This document shows positions 1 through 7,708 of a DNA stretch of 9,542 bases, one piece after another. The number at the start of each line of letters is the position of its first letter. Within the stretch, counting starts at the first letter, position 1. This DNA comes from Candidatus Thalassarchaeaceae archaeon. Lineage in GTDB: Archaea; Thermoplasmatota; Poseidoniia; Poseidoniales; Thalassarchaeaceae. The translations under genes were made by a program, and so were the position numbers. The stretch lies in contig JASLJW010000149.1 of NCBI GenBank assembly GCA_030747885.1, positions 1-9,542 of the forward strand, read 5' to 3'. Below the pieces are notes generated by a model. It had not been told where the DNA came from. It did no database searches and saw only the letters and a program-made list of their open reading frames with translations.

Positions 1-1
1 T

Positions 2-250
2 TGGGAGCGTGAACAGATTGGTGACGTACTTCTTGTCGCGAAAGGTGCAGTCATTAGTACGGGCTTGGGTATTGTCGCTACTGGTGCTGGAGTTGCTGCT
101 GCTTCGGTCGCAGTATTCTATACCCTCAAGAAAATGCACGGTTGGGGAACAGATATTGCAGAAGATGTATTTGGCAAAGAGGCGGCTACAATCATGGAGA
201 AAGTATGGGAGAGAACAACTCTAGTAGGTTGGCTATTCCGAGATAAATAG
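2..250 (+). CDS. C-terminal fragment of an unrecognised small membrane-associated protein (partial at left edge)
   Basis: An open frame runs in from the left edge and stops with TAG at 248-250, leaving 82 visible residues. No start can be assigned: a TTG at 65 would open a 61-residue product, but the frame stays open and protein-like to the edge, so the gene most likely begins outside. The visible part has a roughly 30-residue Gly/Ala/Val/Ile-rich hydrophobic stretch (about residues 8-39, from GDVLLV to VFYTL) that could form one or two membrane helices, then a KKMHGWG turn and an amphipathic C-terminal tail with EKVWERTTLVGWLF. I do not recognise the family and assign no function. The overlapping frame at 9-224 gives a less plausible protein. 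The gene converges on the giant surface-protein gene, and no T-rich terminator follows it on this strand. Confidence 0.55.
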   Translation, partial: WEREQIGDVLLVAKGAVISTGLGIVATGAGVAAASVAVFYTLKKMHGWGTDIAEDVFGKEAATIMEKVWERTTLVGWLFRDK

Positions 251-321
251 GACTCACCTAGGAGTGCAAATCGGAGACATATTCCGAACAGATTGCGAAT
301 CAAAACATGTCGGAATGCGAC

Positions 322-368
322 AAAAAAACTCACCCGTTATTCGTTGTACGTGCAATGTTTGGGTGAGT
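322..368 (-). terminator. Hairpin plus T7 tract, terminator of the giant surface-protein gene
   Basis: Read on the minus strand, an 8-bp perfect inverted repeat (ACTCACCC at 368-361 and GGGTGAGT at 335-328) encloses a 25-nt loop and runs directly into seven T residues (328-322). The loop can add a short inner stem (CATTG against CGTTG with one G-U pair). It lies about 60 nt downstream of the giant gene's stop codon. U-tracts alone can terminate archaeal RNA polymerase; the stem makes this look like a bacterial intrinsic terminator. On the plus strand no T-run follows the hairpin, so it appears directional. Confidence 0.6.
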
Positions 369-374
369 GTTCAA

Positions 375-386
375 AGGGGTACCCCT
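375..386. repeat. Perfect 12-bp palindrome AGGGGTACCCCT
   Basis: The 12 bases are their own reverse complement. The palindrome lies between the giant gene's stop codon (430) and the hairpin terminator (322-368), so it would be in that transcript's 3' untranslated region, where it can fold into a very short G/C stem. It may be part of the 3'-end structure, a protein-binding site, or chance. No second copy was noticed in the window. Confidence 0.45.
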
Positions 387-429
387 GCTCAGCCTCTCCT
401 ACAGGACTTCGTGCTTGAGGTTTACGAAT

Positions 430-3400
430 TCATTCTTGTTCGTCTGGGAAGCGAGTAGGGGGAGAGGGCCAGTGACCTTTTGGCCTAGATGGAGGGGCTT
501 CTTCAGGCAAAGGAATGTCATCTTCATCATCCCAAGATATCGCTTCAGTATTCCTTTGGACCACAAAAAGACCAATCATAAATCCAAGTCCACTAAAGAC
601 AACTATCAATAATCCAATTACAGTCAAATCACCACTCAATGCTGCATCCAAAAGAGACCGATCAGCCAATGGATCAATTACTTGAATCGGAGGAAGTGTT
701 GTTCCATTTTCAATATCCTCATCCATCACTGCAATCAATAGCATCTGACCTACTTGCCACGCTTCTATCTCAAAACTAACTTCCATTGAACCTCCAGGGA
801 GTAATTCAACATCAGTACGGTTGAATTCAACCCACCTTTGTCCAGAAGAATCGCTCACCCAACCAAACAGGCTAACATTCAGATCTCCTCCTTGATTACC
901 GTCATCACGAACCCAAAGATCGATTCGAACTAAACCATTCAAATTCGTTGGCTGAGGTTCTATTGAGATTGGTTCAACTGAAGGATCAAACCATACAACT
1001 CGCAGTAATGGTGCTCGAGGATCTGATTGAGAACCGATTCCCTCGACTGGATTACCTGAAAGATCAGTGAAGGAGAACCAAACAACTAGCTGATCACCAT
1101 CCTGTAATTCACTGGATTTAACAGTCGAAATATCCACATTATTGGAAACTCCAAAAGTCACGCCTTGAGGCATTGGTGGACCAATTGATTGAGTACCATC
1201 AGAACCGGGAATATCAACTCCAAATCGTCGGAATGTCCAATGCATCTGGACCTCTTCTTCTGCCACTCCTCCTAAATCTAAAATCGAAAAGGACACTTGT
1301 TGTGAATCAAGACGATTTGTTTGGATGGCAGCAAGACTTGTCTGTAAGAATTCTAATCTTGGGGCTGTTCTATCAACGACTACATCAACATCAAATCCAC
1401 CCCAGTGAATGGTCCCAGTACCCATTAATCGCCCTCGAAGAGTTCCTTGAGAATCCCTCTCTGTCTGAGGTAAAACTACAATGAACTCAACAATTCCATT
1501 CGAGTCAATGGTTCCATTCACTAAAACACCAGGAGTAGTTTCCATTACTTCTTCAAAATGTGGGTCCACTACAACATTTCTTCCTACTGGGGGAACTGAA
1601 AGTGGTCTGCCATTAGATGAATGAACCATCTGTAAACGACATAAGATGGCGTCACCGTCTGCAGCATGCATCATTCCATCATAGAATCTACCAAATGGAG
1701 CAGTCAAATCCTCCATTTCCAATACCGACCAAGAAGTGGAATCATCCAAAGTCCATTCTAAATCGGCCAAAGTAAACAAATCGAGGTCCAACATTGCCTC
1801 ATCCTCTACCACTGTAATAGCAGGAATTAACGATTCTAAGGTCCAATCAAAGGGAGCATTTTCTCCAGTCGCAAATGTGAAGGTTGCAAGCCCATAATTT
1901 CCAGTATCGTCAGTCGCAACAAAATCTGCTCCTAAGGGTACCATCACACTTCCTTCAACAGCAACTAGATCACCCAATAACGGACGATGAATCAAATGTC
2001 CTGATTCATTGCCATAACCAGAAATCCAAAGATGGATTTCATCAATTGATGTATATCCATTGAGATCTTCTATCGGGAAACTCAGTGAATGGCTAACTGC
2101 ATGAAGAAGAGTACCATCAATAGTATCCATTGATACTGAATTTCTATCTATTTGAGTTGGTCTTTCTTGGGCTAATCGGAATGTTGCAAGATCTGCATGC
2201 ATTCCTCCTTGGCCGCCATCCAAATACATCCTTCCAGAAGCATCAGAACCTGAAACATAAACAGAAACCAATGCCCCGTCATTGCCTTGTGATAAATCCA
2301 TAAGTCCAAGATTTATTATTCCAACATCATGGGCATTAGATGGAAGAAGAACTAATTTTGAATTATACTCACTAGGTTGGGCCACTCCATCTAAATTTAG
2401 ATCATCAATAGACTCAATCCAAGTCATCAAAGTAAGTTCTCTAGATAATGATTCAGCCTCAACAATCTCAAGGGACATTATCAATGGTCTTGAAAGTGAC
2501 CAGATGTCCTGATCAAGTGGCCTTTGGATTCCACCTATATCTGCTAGAAGACGCCCCACTATGGGGGCATCTAAATCCAATCTATACATACCAGGAGAAG
2601 AAATGACTGATGAATCTGAGACACCTACACGTATCTGATCTACTGGTCCAATTCTAATCAGACGTGGGCGAATCTCCCATACTGTTGAAGGTGAATTGTT
2701 CACTGCATTTGGTAATGCCAAAGTGGTCGTCCATGTTCCATCAGCAGCAACCTCATCAGCAAGATAAGACCATGTTTGATTTCCATTGATTACATCTATT
2801 CCAACCACTGCAGAATCAGAAGGAATAGGGCCTACGATGCCTTCAAATCGTACCAAACCAGAGGCTGAAATATTCATTTCAGGATGTAAATGTAGAGGAT
2901 ATCCATACAATCTTGAATCAATTAAATCTCTTCCAAGTCCATCTTCAACCATAAAGTCAACAATCTCCATGTCATTTTCTATTCCCAATAATCCACCATA
3001 GCCTACAATGCCCTCTGCAGGACCCCAAGAGCGATTGAGATGATCTATTGCAGTTGTTAACAAAGTGACTTCATCAACATCATTGATGGACCAATCAACA
3101 TTAATTGGCCAAGTGATTCGGACTGATTTTTCATCAATAATCATGCTAGGTGATGATAATGAAAATGGGCCACCCAATTCGTTAATGGTGATTGGTTGCC
3201 CTCCAGATATATCCAATTGGAAACTAGGATTGGATTGTAATCCTTCGACTTCAAAATGAAGATTGACTTTCTCAATCAAAGAAGAATCAAACAAATGTTC
3301 GTGCTCAGTAACTATCTCAGAAGTAATTTCTGGAACAAATGTAGTAGGATGAGATAGTACACGATCCGTAATCAATGGATTTTGAATCACCTTTCCATCA

Positions 3401-6400
3401 AAAATCAATCCTCCCCCTATACCTTGACTCAAATGCACTGGGATTCGAAGAAGAGGGTTAATCGAACCGGACGTAGATTCAATGAAATTCATCCTATATG
3501 ATTCAATTATTGGCCCTAAATTAGACAAATTAACCTCTAGATAATAATCAACTGAAATAAGTGAAATTGATGCTGAAACATCATGGCTGGAATTAACTTC
3601 AATTTCTAAATTCCTCATCTGCATGCTATAATTTGGACCCATAGAAATCGAATTCATGGATGATGATTGAGCTGCACGAAGTACAGACCCATCGAATCTT
3701 ACGATTGAAACATCTCCTGATGAAAGTACACGATTTTGAATTGAAGACCCCGCTCTAACTGTATAGGTTACATTGGTTCCCGAATTTGGACGAATGAGCA
3801 ATGTTGCTGTTCTCCAATCAGCTTCCTCTGGCAATGAAAAATCCATTGAACCATTCAAAAATGAAGAATTGGATTCGAGAACTGGGCCTTGGAAAAGACC
3901 GAATGCCAATGGTTCTCCATCAACTGAATTCATCCATGACCAATCAATTATTCCATCATTTAACACATCAACAGACGGGCCAAACGATGGTGTGGAAAGA
4001 ATAGGATGAATGGATAATTGTTCTAATTGAGCACCCGGCTGAAAATCAAGAATAAAACTCACAATAGTAGCCGGCTTGAAGAACGAAATCGTTCCATTGT
4101 TTATCATCGCTGAATGTACTTGTTGACCATCTGCAATTACTTGGATCATTACACCTGCAGATATTGTTTCAAGTTGGATTCCTTCCACTCTTCTTTCTGA
4201 AACAATGAATGGCCCTTCTACTCGTTTTGTCAATAAAGTAGGGTTTTCAATTAACCCCTCAGTATGCTGAACTTCAAGTGATGAATCTAATTCCCATCCT
4301 GTTGAATTCACTGCGAATCCACTAAGAAATCGAGTGCCATTTATCGAAACTTCGCTAATCCTAGGGGTTCTATGTTCTTCTGAAGAACTAAGTTGTAATC
4401 GCAAAAATATTCCATTATCTGCATCAAGTGATGATTGCCCATGAAGATCTGCTAGATGCATTGGTAATCTTCGATCAATATATCCAACAACTGGGCTTCC
4501 TTGAGAATCTAAAACACTAGCTAAAACAGATGTTCCCTCTGGTACTTTTCCATTAATATCGACAGACCCCCAACCTAACGCATCAGACGAAATGAGGGGG
4601 GATGTCCAATTTCCTGCCTCTTCAAACACATCAATGGCAATCCCTACATTGTCGATATACCAACCACTTGATTCAAAATATGTATCAGAGAAAAAGGTGA
4701 ATCTAAGCAATACATTTCTTCCAGCAAAATTACTCATATCTGCTGACTTCTGAACAAACGAAGTGTTGGTTCCACAACCTCCACCTTTCTGTCTTGAACC
4801 ATCCCATGCCATTTGGCCAATGAAAGGGCTTAGAGAATTATTGTATTGCATGGAATCATACCAATCAGGAATATGAGAGCCGAAATGAGACCAGGTATGT
4901 CCTTGATCAGTGGAAACATAGAGTGCTCCGCCATCCCAACCAGATTCTGCACAAATGAAATGATCGAATTGAAGAGTTGCTCTACTTCCGAGAGGAATTG
5001 GTATTGATGGTGAATAGAGATGAGTTAACGAATTCTGCCTATATGGTGAATTGAGTTGTACGCCTGCCCCCTTCCCTCCGCCTGGAAAACTAGTAGGATC
5101 TGGGCCAGTTGAATTCAATTCACCAAATGCCCACCCAAATCCATTAGGGGTATCAATATCCCATCCCAAGGGAACTAAAATTGAATCTTCAAATGATTCT
5201 AGATCCTCCCAGGGTCCATTCACTCCAACATTTGGCAGAAATTGCCATTGATCTACAGAACTGGTTCCGACTCTCGAATGGTTTGCTGTACTAGAATCAT
5301 TGAAATTCCAACGGGCCACCTCTATTTCATTCGCCGAAACAATTTCAACAACGCGTACATCATCTAAGGCGAGTCCTTCAGGTGGGTCAATTGTCAATCC
5401 TCCAAAACCGGTTCCACCTGTAGGGTCTGATTCAAATCTAAAACGAATTAATATTGATGAATTGAATCCATTAGGAATAGAATGTTGTAATGATTCCCAT
5501 CCATTAGAATCATCAATAATCGTGGTTCCATTCACATACACTCCATGACCTGGAAGTCCTAATGTTGGTGTAATTGATGTCCAATTATTTCCATCATGAC
5601 TCAATTCAACATGCCAATTATCGTATATGTCTCCCTCCATATCAAAATCCGCTGCATATTGGAAAACTAATGGTCCAGATGTCCCTGATAAATTCGCTTC
5701 TAACACTAATTGAGAATTGGTATTTGCCGCATATTCTCCATTCAAATTTCCATGAAACCAAGCACCAGGTGGATGCCCTTCATTCTCAAAACCTACTCTA
5801 TCAATGAACCATCCTGGTCGATCAACTGACTGGGTGATTGGAGTCCAAATTACAAGGCGAACAGAAATACTCGTAGCATTCAATATCAAGGGATGGTCGT
5901 CGAATATTACAGTCGAACGTTGCCAGCCCGTTGCATTAATGCTAGCCCATGCCGGAAATCCAGATCCTATTGCACCATTTGGAACAGGGGCCGAGGTGGA
6001 TATTGTATTTCCATAGCCTCCTTCAGGCTCAACCCAATTCCAAGAATTTCCTCCATCAAATGATGCTTCAATCCATGCCCCTGCACCTGCTCCTGAAGTA
6101 TCTGAATCTGTCCAAATGTGTAACCAATGATCTAGCGTGAAGGTCAGATTTGACACGTAATTAGGTAATGATGAAACTGGGCTCTCTATCCACGAATGTA
6201 TACCTGCATCCAACGACTGGTCAGATTGAGTCAAAGCAATGAGAGAGCCATCAGTGGCATGCCTAGGTGCATATCCTCCACCATTCTCCCTAGCAGTCTG
6301 TGATTGACCAAATGAAGTGTTAATCGTCACAACATTACCAGAAAGAGTCGATGGGTCAAACACTTCCCAAACACTAGTAGTACCTCCTGAAGTCCATCTA

Positions 6401-6777
6401 TTGAATTGATACTGTAGATTCTCAAAATCATGAATTCTACCATGATTCGCTGCATTATCTAAACTTAGTTCACCAGGAAACAATGTGGTAGAGGTGTCTT
6501 CTAAGATTCCATGTGAAAAATTCCTTCCAGGAAAGTCAGCTTGCCAACCACGTGCCGAAAAATCATCGGAACCATCAGAATCTAAGACGATCCATGCATC
6601 ACTAACTGTCCCATTGGATTCGATTTCAAAACCATCTACAATCGCTTCCTCAAGCAAGAAGGTCGATGGGCCAATCCAAGGAATTTCATTTGCTCCTATG
6701 AGTATTGGAGAAGTAGACATTACCACAAGAAGAACGACGAGAGTGACGGCCGACCGGCGTGACTCGACAGACTCCAT
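430..6777 (-). CDS. Giant secreted, C-terminally membrane-anchored surface protein (2115 aa) with jelly-roll/Asp-box modules
   Basis: A cell-surface protein of unknown substrate, probably adhesive or glycan-binding. The N-terminus is a signal peptide: Arg7-Arg8, then a hydrophobic core to about residue 28, with likely cleavage near Ala29. Three modules follow (about 196-332, 336-480, 528-716). Each has a beta-strand with an Asp-box-like motif (SFDGGNSW 239-246, SHDGNNW 393-399, STDQGHTW 622-629) and, 77-85 residues later, a WFIDRV, ALDDV or WYIDNV motif, as in MAM, immune-inhibitor-A or cleaved-adhesin-type jelly rolls. Residues 722-815 look like another beta-sandwich. The rest is beta-rich, with an EF-hand-like loop at 1459-1470, an Ig-like module starting near DRTAP (1802) and a CARDB-like module near 1930-2040. 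A 23-residue membrane helix (2051-2073) precedes a 42-residue acidic/proline-rich tail. There are about 34 N-X-S/T sequons, 3 Cys and 12 Lys. No protease or hydrolase active site was recognised. The ATG at 6777 is supported by the signal peptide directly after it; no clear Shine-Dalgarno is visible. The gene appears monocistronic. Confidence 0.88.
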   Translation of the reverse strand: MESVESRRSAVTLVVLLVVMSTSPILIGANEIPWIGPSTFLLEEAIVDGFEIESNGTVSDAWIVLDSDGSDDFSARGWQADFPGRNFSHGILEDTSTTLFPGELSLDNAANHGRIHDFENLQYQFNRWTSGGTTSVWEVFDPSTLSGNVVTINTSFGQSQTARENGGGYAPRHATDGSLIALTQSDQSLDAGIHSWIESPVSSLPNYVSNLTFTLDHWLHIWTDSDTSGAGAGAWIEASFDGGNSWNWVEPEGGYGNTISTSAPVPNGAIGSGFPAWASINATGWQRSTVIFDDHPLILNATSISVRLVIWTPITQSVDRPGWFIDRVGFENEGHPPGAWFHGNLNGEYAANTNSQLVLEANLSGTSGPLVFQYAADFDMEGDIYDNWHVELSHDGNNWTSITPTLGLPGHGVYVNGTTIIDDSNGWESLQHSIPNGFNSSILIRFRFESDPTGGTGFGGLTIDPPEGLALDDVRVVEIVSANEIEVARWNFNDSSTANHSRVGTSSVDQWQFLPNVGVNGPWEDLESFEDSILVPLGWDIDTPNGFGWAFGELNSTGPDPTSFPGGGKGAGVQLNSPYRQNSLTHLYSPSIPIPLGSRATLQFDHFICAESGWDGGALYVSTDQGHTWSHFGSHIPDWYDSMQYNNSLSPFIGQMAWDGSRQKGGGCGTNTSFVQKSADMSNFAGRNVLLRFTFFSDTYFESSGWYIDNVGIAIDVFEEAGNWTSPLISSDALGWGSVDINGKVPEGTSVLASVLDSQGSPVVGYIDRRLPMHLADLHGQSSLDADNGIFLRLQLSSSEEHRTPRISEVSINGTRFLSGFAVNSTGWELDSSLEVQHTEGLIENPTLLTKRVEGPFIVSERRVEGIQLETISAGVMIQVIADGQQVHSAMINNGTISFFKPATIVSFILDFQPGAQLEQLSIHPILSTPSFGPSVDVLNDGIIDWSWMNSVDGEPLAFGLFQGPVLESNSSFLNGSMDFSLPEEADWRTATLLIRPNSGTNVTYTVRAGSSIQNRVLSSGDVSIVRFDGSVLRAAQSSSMNSISMGPNYSMQMRNLEIEVNSSHDVSASISLISVDYYLEVNLSNLGPIIESYRMNFIESTSGSINPLLRIPVHLSQGIGGGLIFDGKVIQNPLITDRVLSHPTTFVPEITSEIVTEHEHLFDSSLIEKVNLHFEVEGLQSNPSFQLDISGGQPITINELGGPFSLSSPSMIIDEKSVRITWPINVDWSINDVDEVTLLTTAIDHLNRSWGPAEGIVGYGGLLGIENDMEIVDFMVEDGLGRDLIDSRLYGYPLHLHPEMNISASGLVRFEGIVGPIPSDSAVVGIDVINGNQTWSYLADEVAADGTWTTTLALPNAVNNSPSTVWEIRPRLIRIGPVDQIRVGVSDSSVISSPGMYRLDLDAPIVGRLLADIGGIQRPLDQDIWSLSRPLIMSLEIVEAESLSRELTLMTWIESIDDLNLDGVAQPSEYNSKLVLLPSNAHDVGIINLGLMDLSQGNDGALVSVYVSGSDASGRMYLDGGQGGMHADLATFRLAQERPTQIDRNSVSMDTIDGTLLHAVSHSLSFPIEDLNGYTSIDEIHLWISGYGNESGHLIHRPLLGDLVAVEGSVMVPLGADFVATDDTGNYGLATFTFATGENAPFDWTLESLIPAITVVEDEAMLDLDLFTLADLEWTLDDSTSWSVLEMEDLTAPFGRFYDGMMHAADGDAILCRLQMVHSSNGRPLSVPPVGRNVVVDPHFEEVMETTPGVLVNGTIDSNGIVEFIVVLPQTERDSQGTLRGRLMGTGTIHWGGFDVDVVVDRTAPRLEFLQTSLAAIQTNRLDSQQVSFSILDLGGVAEEEVQMHWTFRRFGVDIPGSDGTQSIGPPMPQGVTFGVSNNVDISTVKSSELQDGDQLVVWFSFTDLSGNPVEGIGSQSDPRAPLLRVVWFDPSVEPISIEPQPTNLNGLVRIDLWVRDDGNQGGDLNVSLFGWVSDSSGQRWVEFNRTDVELLPGGSMEVSFEIEAWQVGQMLLIAVMDEDIENGTTLPPIQVIDPLADRSLLDAALSGDLTVIGLLIVVFSGLGFMIGLFVVQRNTEAISWDDEDDIPLPEEAPPSRPKGHWPSPPTRFPDEQE
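4630..6192 (-). other. Three diverged jelly-roll-like modules in the N-terminal third of the giant protein
   Basis: Residues about 196-332, 336-480 and 528-716 share the same order of motifs: an Asp-box-like turn ending in Trp, then a strand rich in R/L/F, then a W-[FY]-I-D-x-V-type closing strand. The Asp-to-Asp distance is 85, 77 and 85 residues. The third module opens with ESFEDSILVPLGW, like the start of bacterial cleaved-adhesin or choice-of-anchor-type domains. It also contains two of the protein's three cysteines (609 and 668), which may form a disulfide. Sequence identity between modules is low outside the motifs, so this is ancient duplication or repeated domain recruitment, not a recent DNA-level repeat. 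Confidence 0.6.
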
Positions 6778-6877
6778 ACCGTTGAAGGTACAAAGGTGGG
6801 TTTGAACCGTCCGGCTCCCCGATATTGGCTATTTACTGACGAATTGTTCATGAAGCGGCCTGAGGCTATACGAAAGG
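6778..6877. promoter_or_regulatory. Divergent promoter spacer between the giant surface-protein gene and the GINS gene
   Basis: The 100 bp separate two divergent start codons and must hold both promoters unless one gene is leaderless. The clearest AT-rich element is at about 6829-6838 (GCTATTTACT; minus strand AGTAAATAGC). Read on the minus strand it resembles an archaeal TATA box and would put transcription start near 6805, leaving a leader of about 29 nt. Read on the plus strand it would put the start near 6860, about 18 nt before the GINS ATG. Neither start codon has a well-spaced Shine-Dalgarno; the GINS ATG has only a TGAGG 12 nt upstream and an adjacent AAAGG. Confidence 0.4.
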
Positions 6878-7702
6878 ATGGCAGTCGGTTCAACAGAGGT
6901 CACAGCACCCAATTCTTTGTCTGAACAAGCAATTCAAGCTATAGAATCACGATTAATGGCACTTCAAAGATCACAAGCAGAACAAGATCTTCCTGTCCCT
7001 CTTCCTACATCTGATTTTTGGAATTTAGTCTCTCAACTTACTCAATCAATTGAAATTGAAATGGACGAATGTATTAGGCGCGAGGGCTGGGGAGCTAAGA
7101 TTCAATTGCTACAGAAACGCCAAAACAATATCCGGTGGGCAATTGGTTCAATCACACAACATCGACTGAATGCCTTTGTTCGTCATGCAAATATGAGGAC
7201 TTTGTTAAATCGAGGAGGATCCGCAGATATTTCTGAGCCGAATTGGGATCAACATGATCCTGTTGAACGTGCATTCTATGATGGGGCTTGTCGGCTAATT
7301 GAAAAATTCCAAAAAGAAATTGATTGGGAACAAATGCAAAATGGAATTGGGGAATCCACAATCCCTTCAGTTCCTGTTCAAGGTATTTCTCCACTGACCG
7401 AATTTATTCCTGCTGAAGATTCATCTCAGCAAGTAATGGATGAACAAATACCGCCTCCTGATCTTCATATTGATGAAGGATGGGATGAAGAAGAACCAAT
7501 CATCGAGGCAAATGAAGAAGAAACTCTTCCAGAAATTGCTGAGGATTGCCTTAGAATACGATTCATCAAAGATGTAGAACAACCAGTAATGGACTTCGAT
7601 GGAAATGAAGTTCAACCTCTCGTCGGTGATATTTTCGTTTTTCCAGAAGTCCTAGCAAAAGCTATGATCAAAATGGGATATGCTGAAACCGCTTCAATCT
7701 GA
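6878..7702 (+). CDS. DNA replication factor GINS, archaeal Gins51-type subunit (274 aa)
   Basis: GINS joins MCM helicase and Cdc45/GAN in the archaeal replicative CMG-like complex. Gins51 proteins have an N-terminal helical A domain and a small C-terminal beta B domain, and both are visible. Residues about 15-155 are helical, with a basic helix around QKRQNNIRWAIGSITQHRL (79-97) and an acidic helix pair starting DPVERAFYDGACRLIEKF (127-144), matching the family's 'PEEREFYE..V..I' segment. Residues 224-270 (LRIRFIKDV, then DGNEVQPLVGDIFVFP, ending MIKMGYAE) match the B-domain pattern of a strand, D-G-x-x-x-x-P, G-D-x-x-x-x-P and a final helix. Between the domains is an acidic, low-complexity linker (about 180-222) that makes the protein longer than many archaeal Gins51s. 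ATG 6878 is used; ATG 6956 (Met27) is a possible shorter start. Thermoplasma has a single Gins51 forming a homotetramer, which fits this lineage. The gene stands alone and ends 6 bp from rpsJ. Confidence 0.8.
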   Translation: MAVGSTEVTAPNSLSEQAIQAIESRLMALQRSQAEQDLPVPLPTSDFWNLVSQLTQSIEIEMDECIRREGWGAKIQLLQKRQNNIRWAIGSITQHRLNAFVRHANMRTLLNRGGSADISEPNWDQHDPVERAFYDGACRLIEKFQKEIDWEQMQNGIGESTIPSVPVQGISPLTEFIPAEDSSQQVMDEQIPPPDLHIDEGWDEEEPIIEANEEETLPEIAEDCLRIRFIKDVEQPVMDFDGNEVQPLVGDIFVFPEVLAKAMIKMGYAETASI

Positions 7703-7708
7703 ATTTAT

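Noticed and set aside
9..224. GTG-initiated 71-residue plus-strand frame at the left edge
   Set aside because: It overlaps the frame at 2-250 in another phase. The product looks like out-of-phase translation (runs of Leu and Arg), and the other frame has more protein-like composition.
430..6777. Giant protein as a secreted peptidase or sialidase, suggested by jelly-roll and Asp-box motifs
   Set aside because: No HExxH, catalytic triad context or sialidase FRIP motif was found. Asp boxes also occur in non-enzymatic proteins, and the motifs here alternate with jelly-roll features and not with propeller blades.
6485..6805. 106-residue plus-strand ORF opposite the start of the giant gene, and other 60-105 residue ORFs opposite it
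   Set aside because: They are antisense shadows of a well-supported coding region and have low-complexity Ser/Pro/Ile-rich products with no recognisable domain.
6795..6815. tRNA T-arm-like GGTTCAAACC on the minus strand upstream of the giant gene
   Set aside because: The flanking bases do not form a 5-bp T-stem (GACGG against CCACC pairs badly), and no acceptor, D or anticodon arms can be drawn around it.
6850..6924. 24-codon ORF (MKRPEAIRKDG...) overlapping the GINS start
   Set aside because: It is out of phase with GINS, short and without a ribosome binding site. An upstream ORF role is possible but unsupported.
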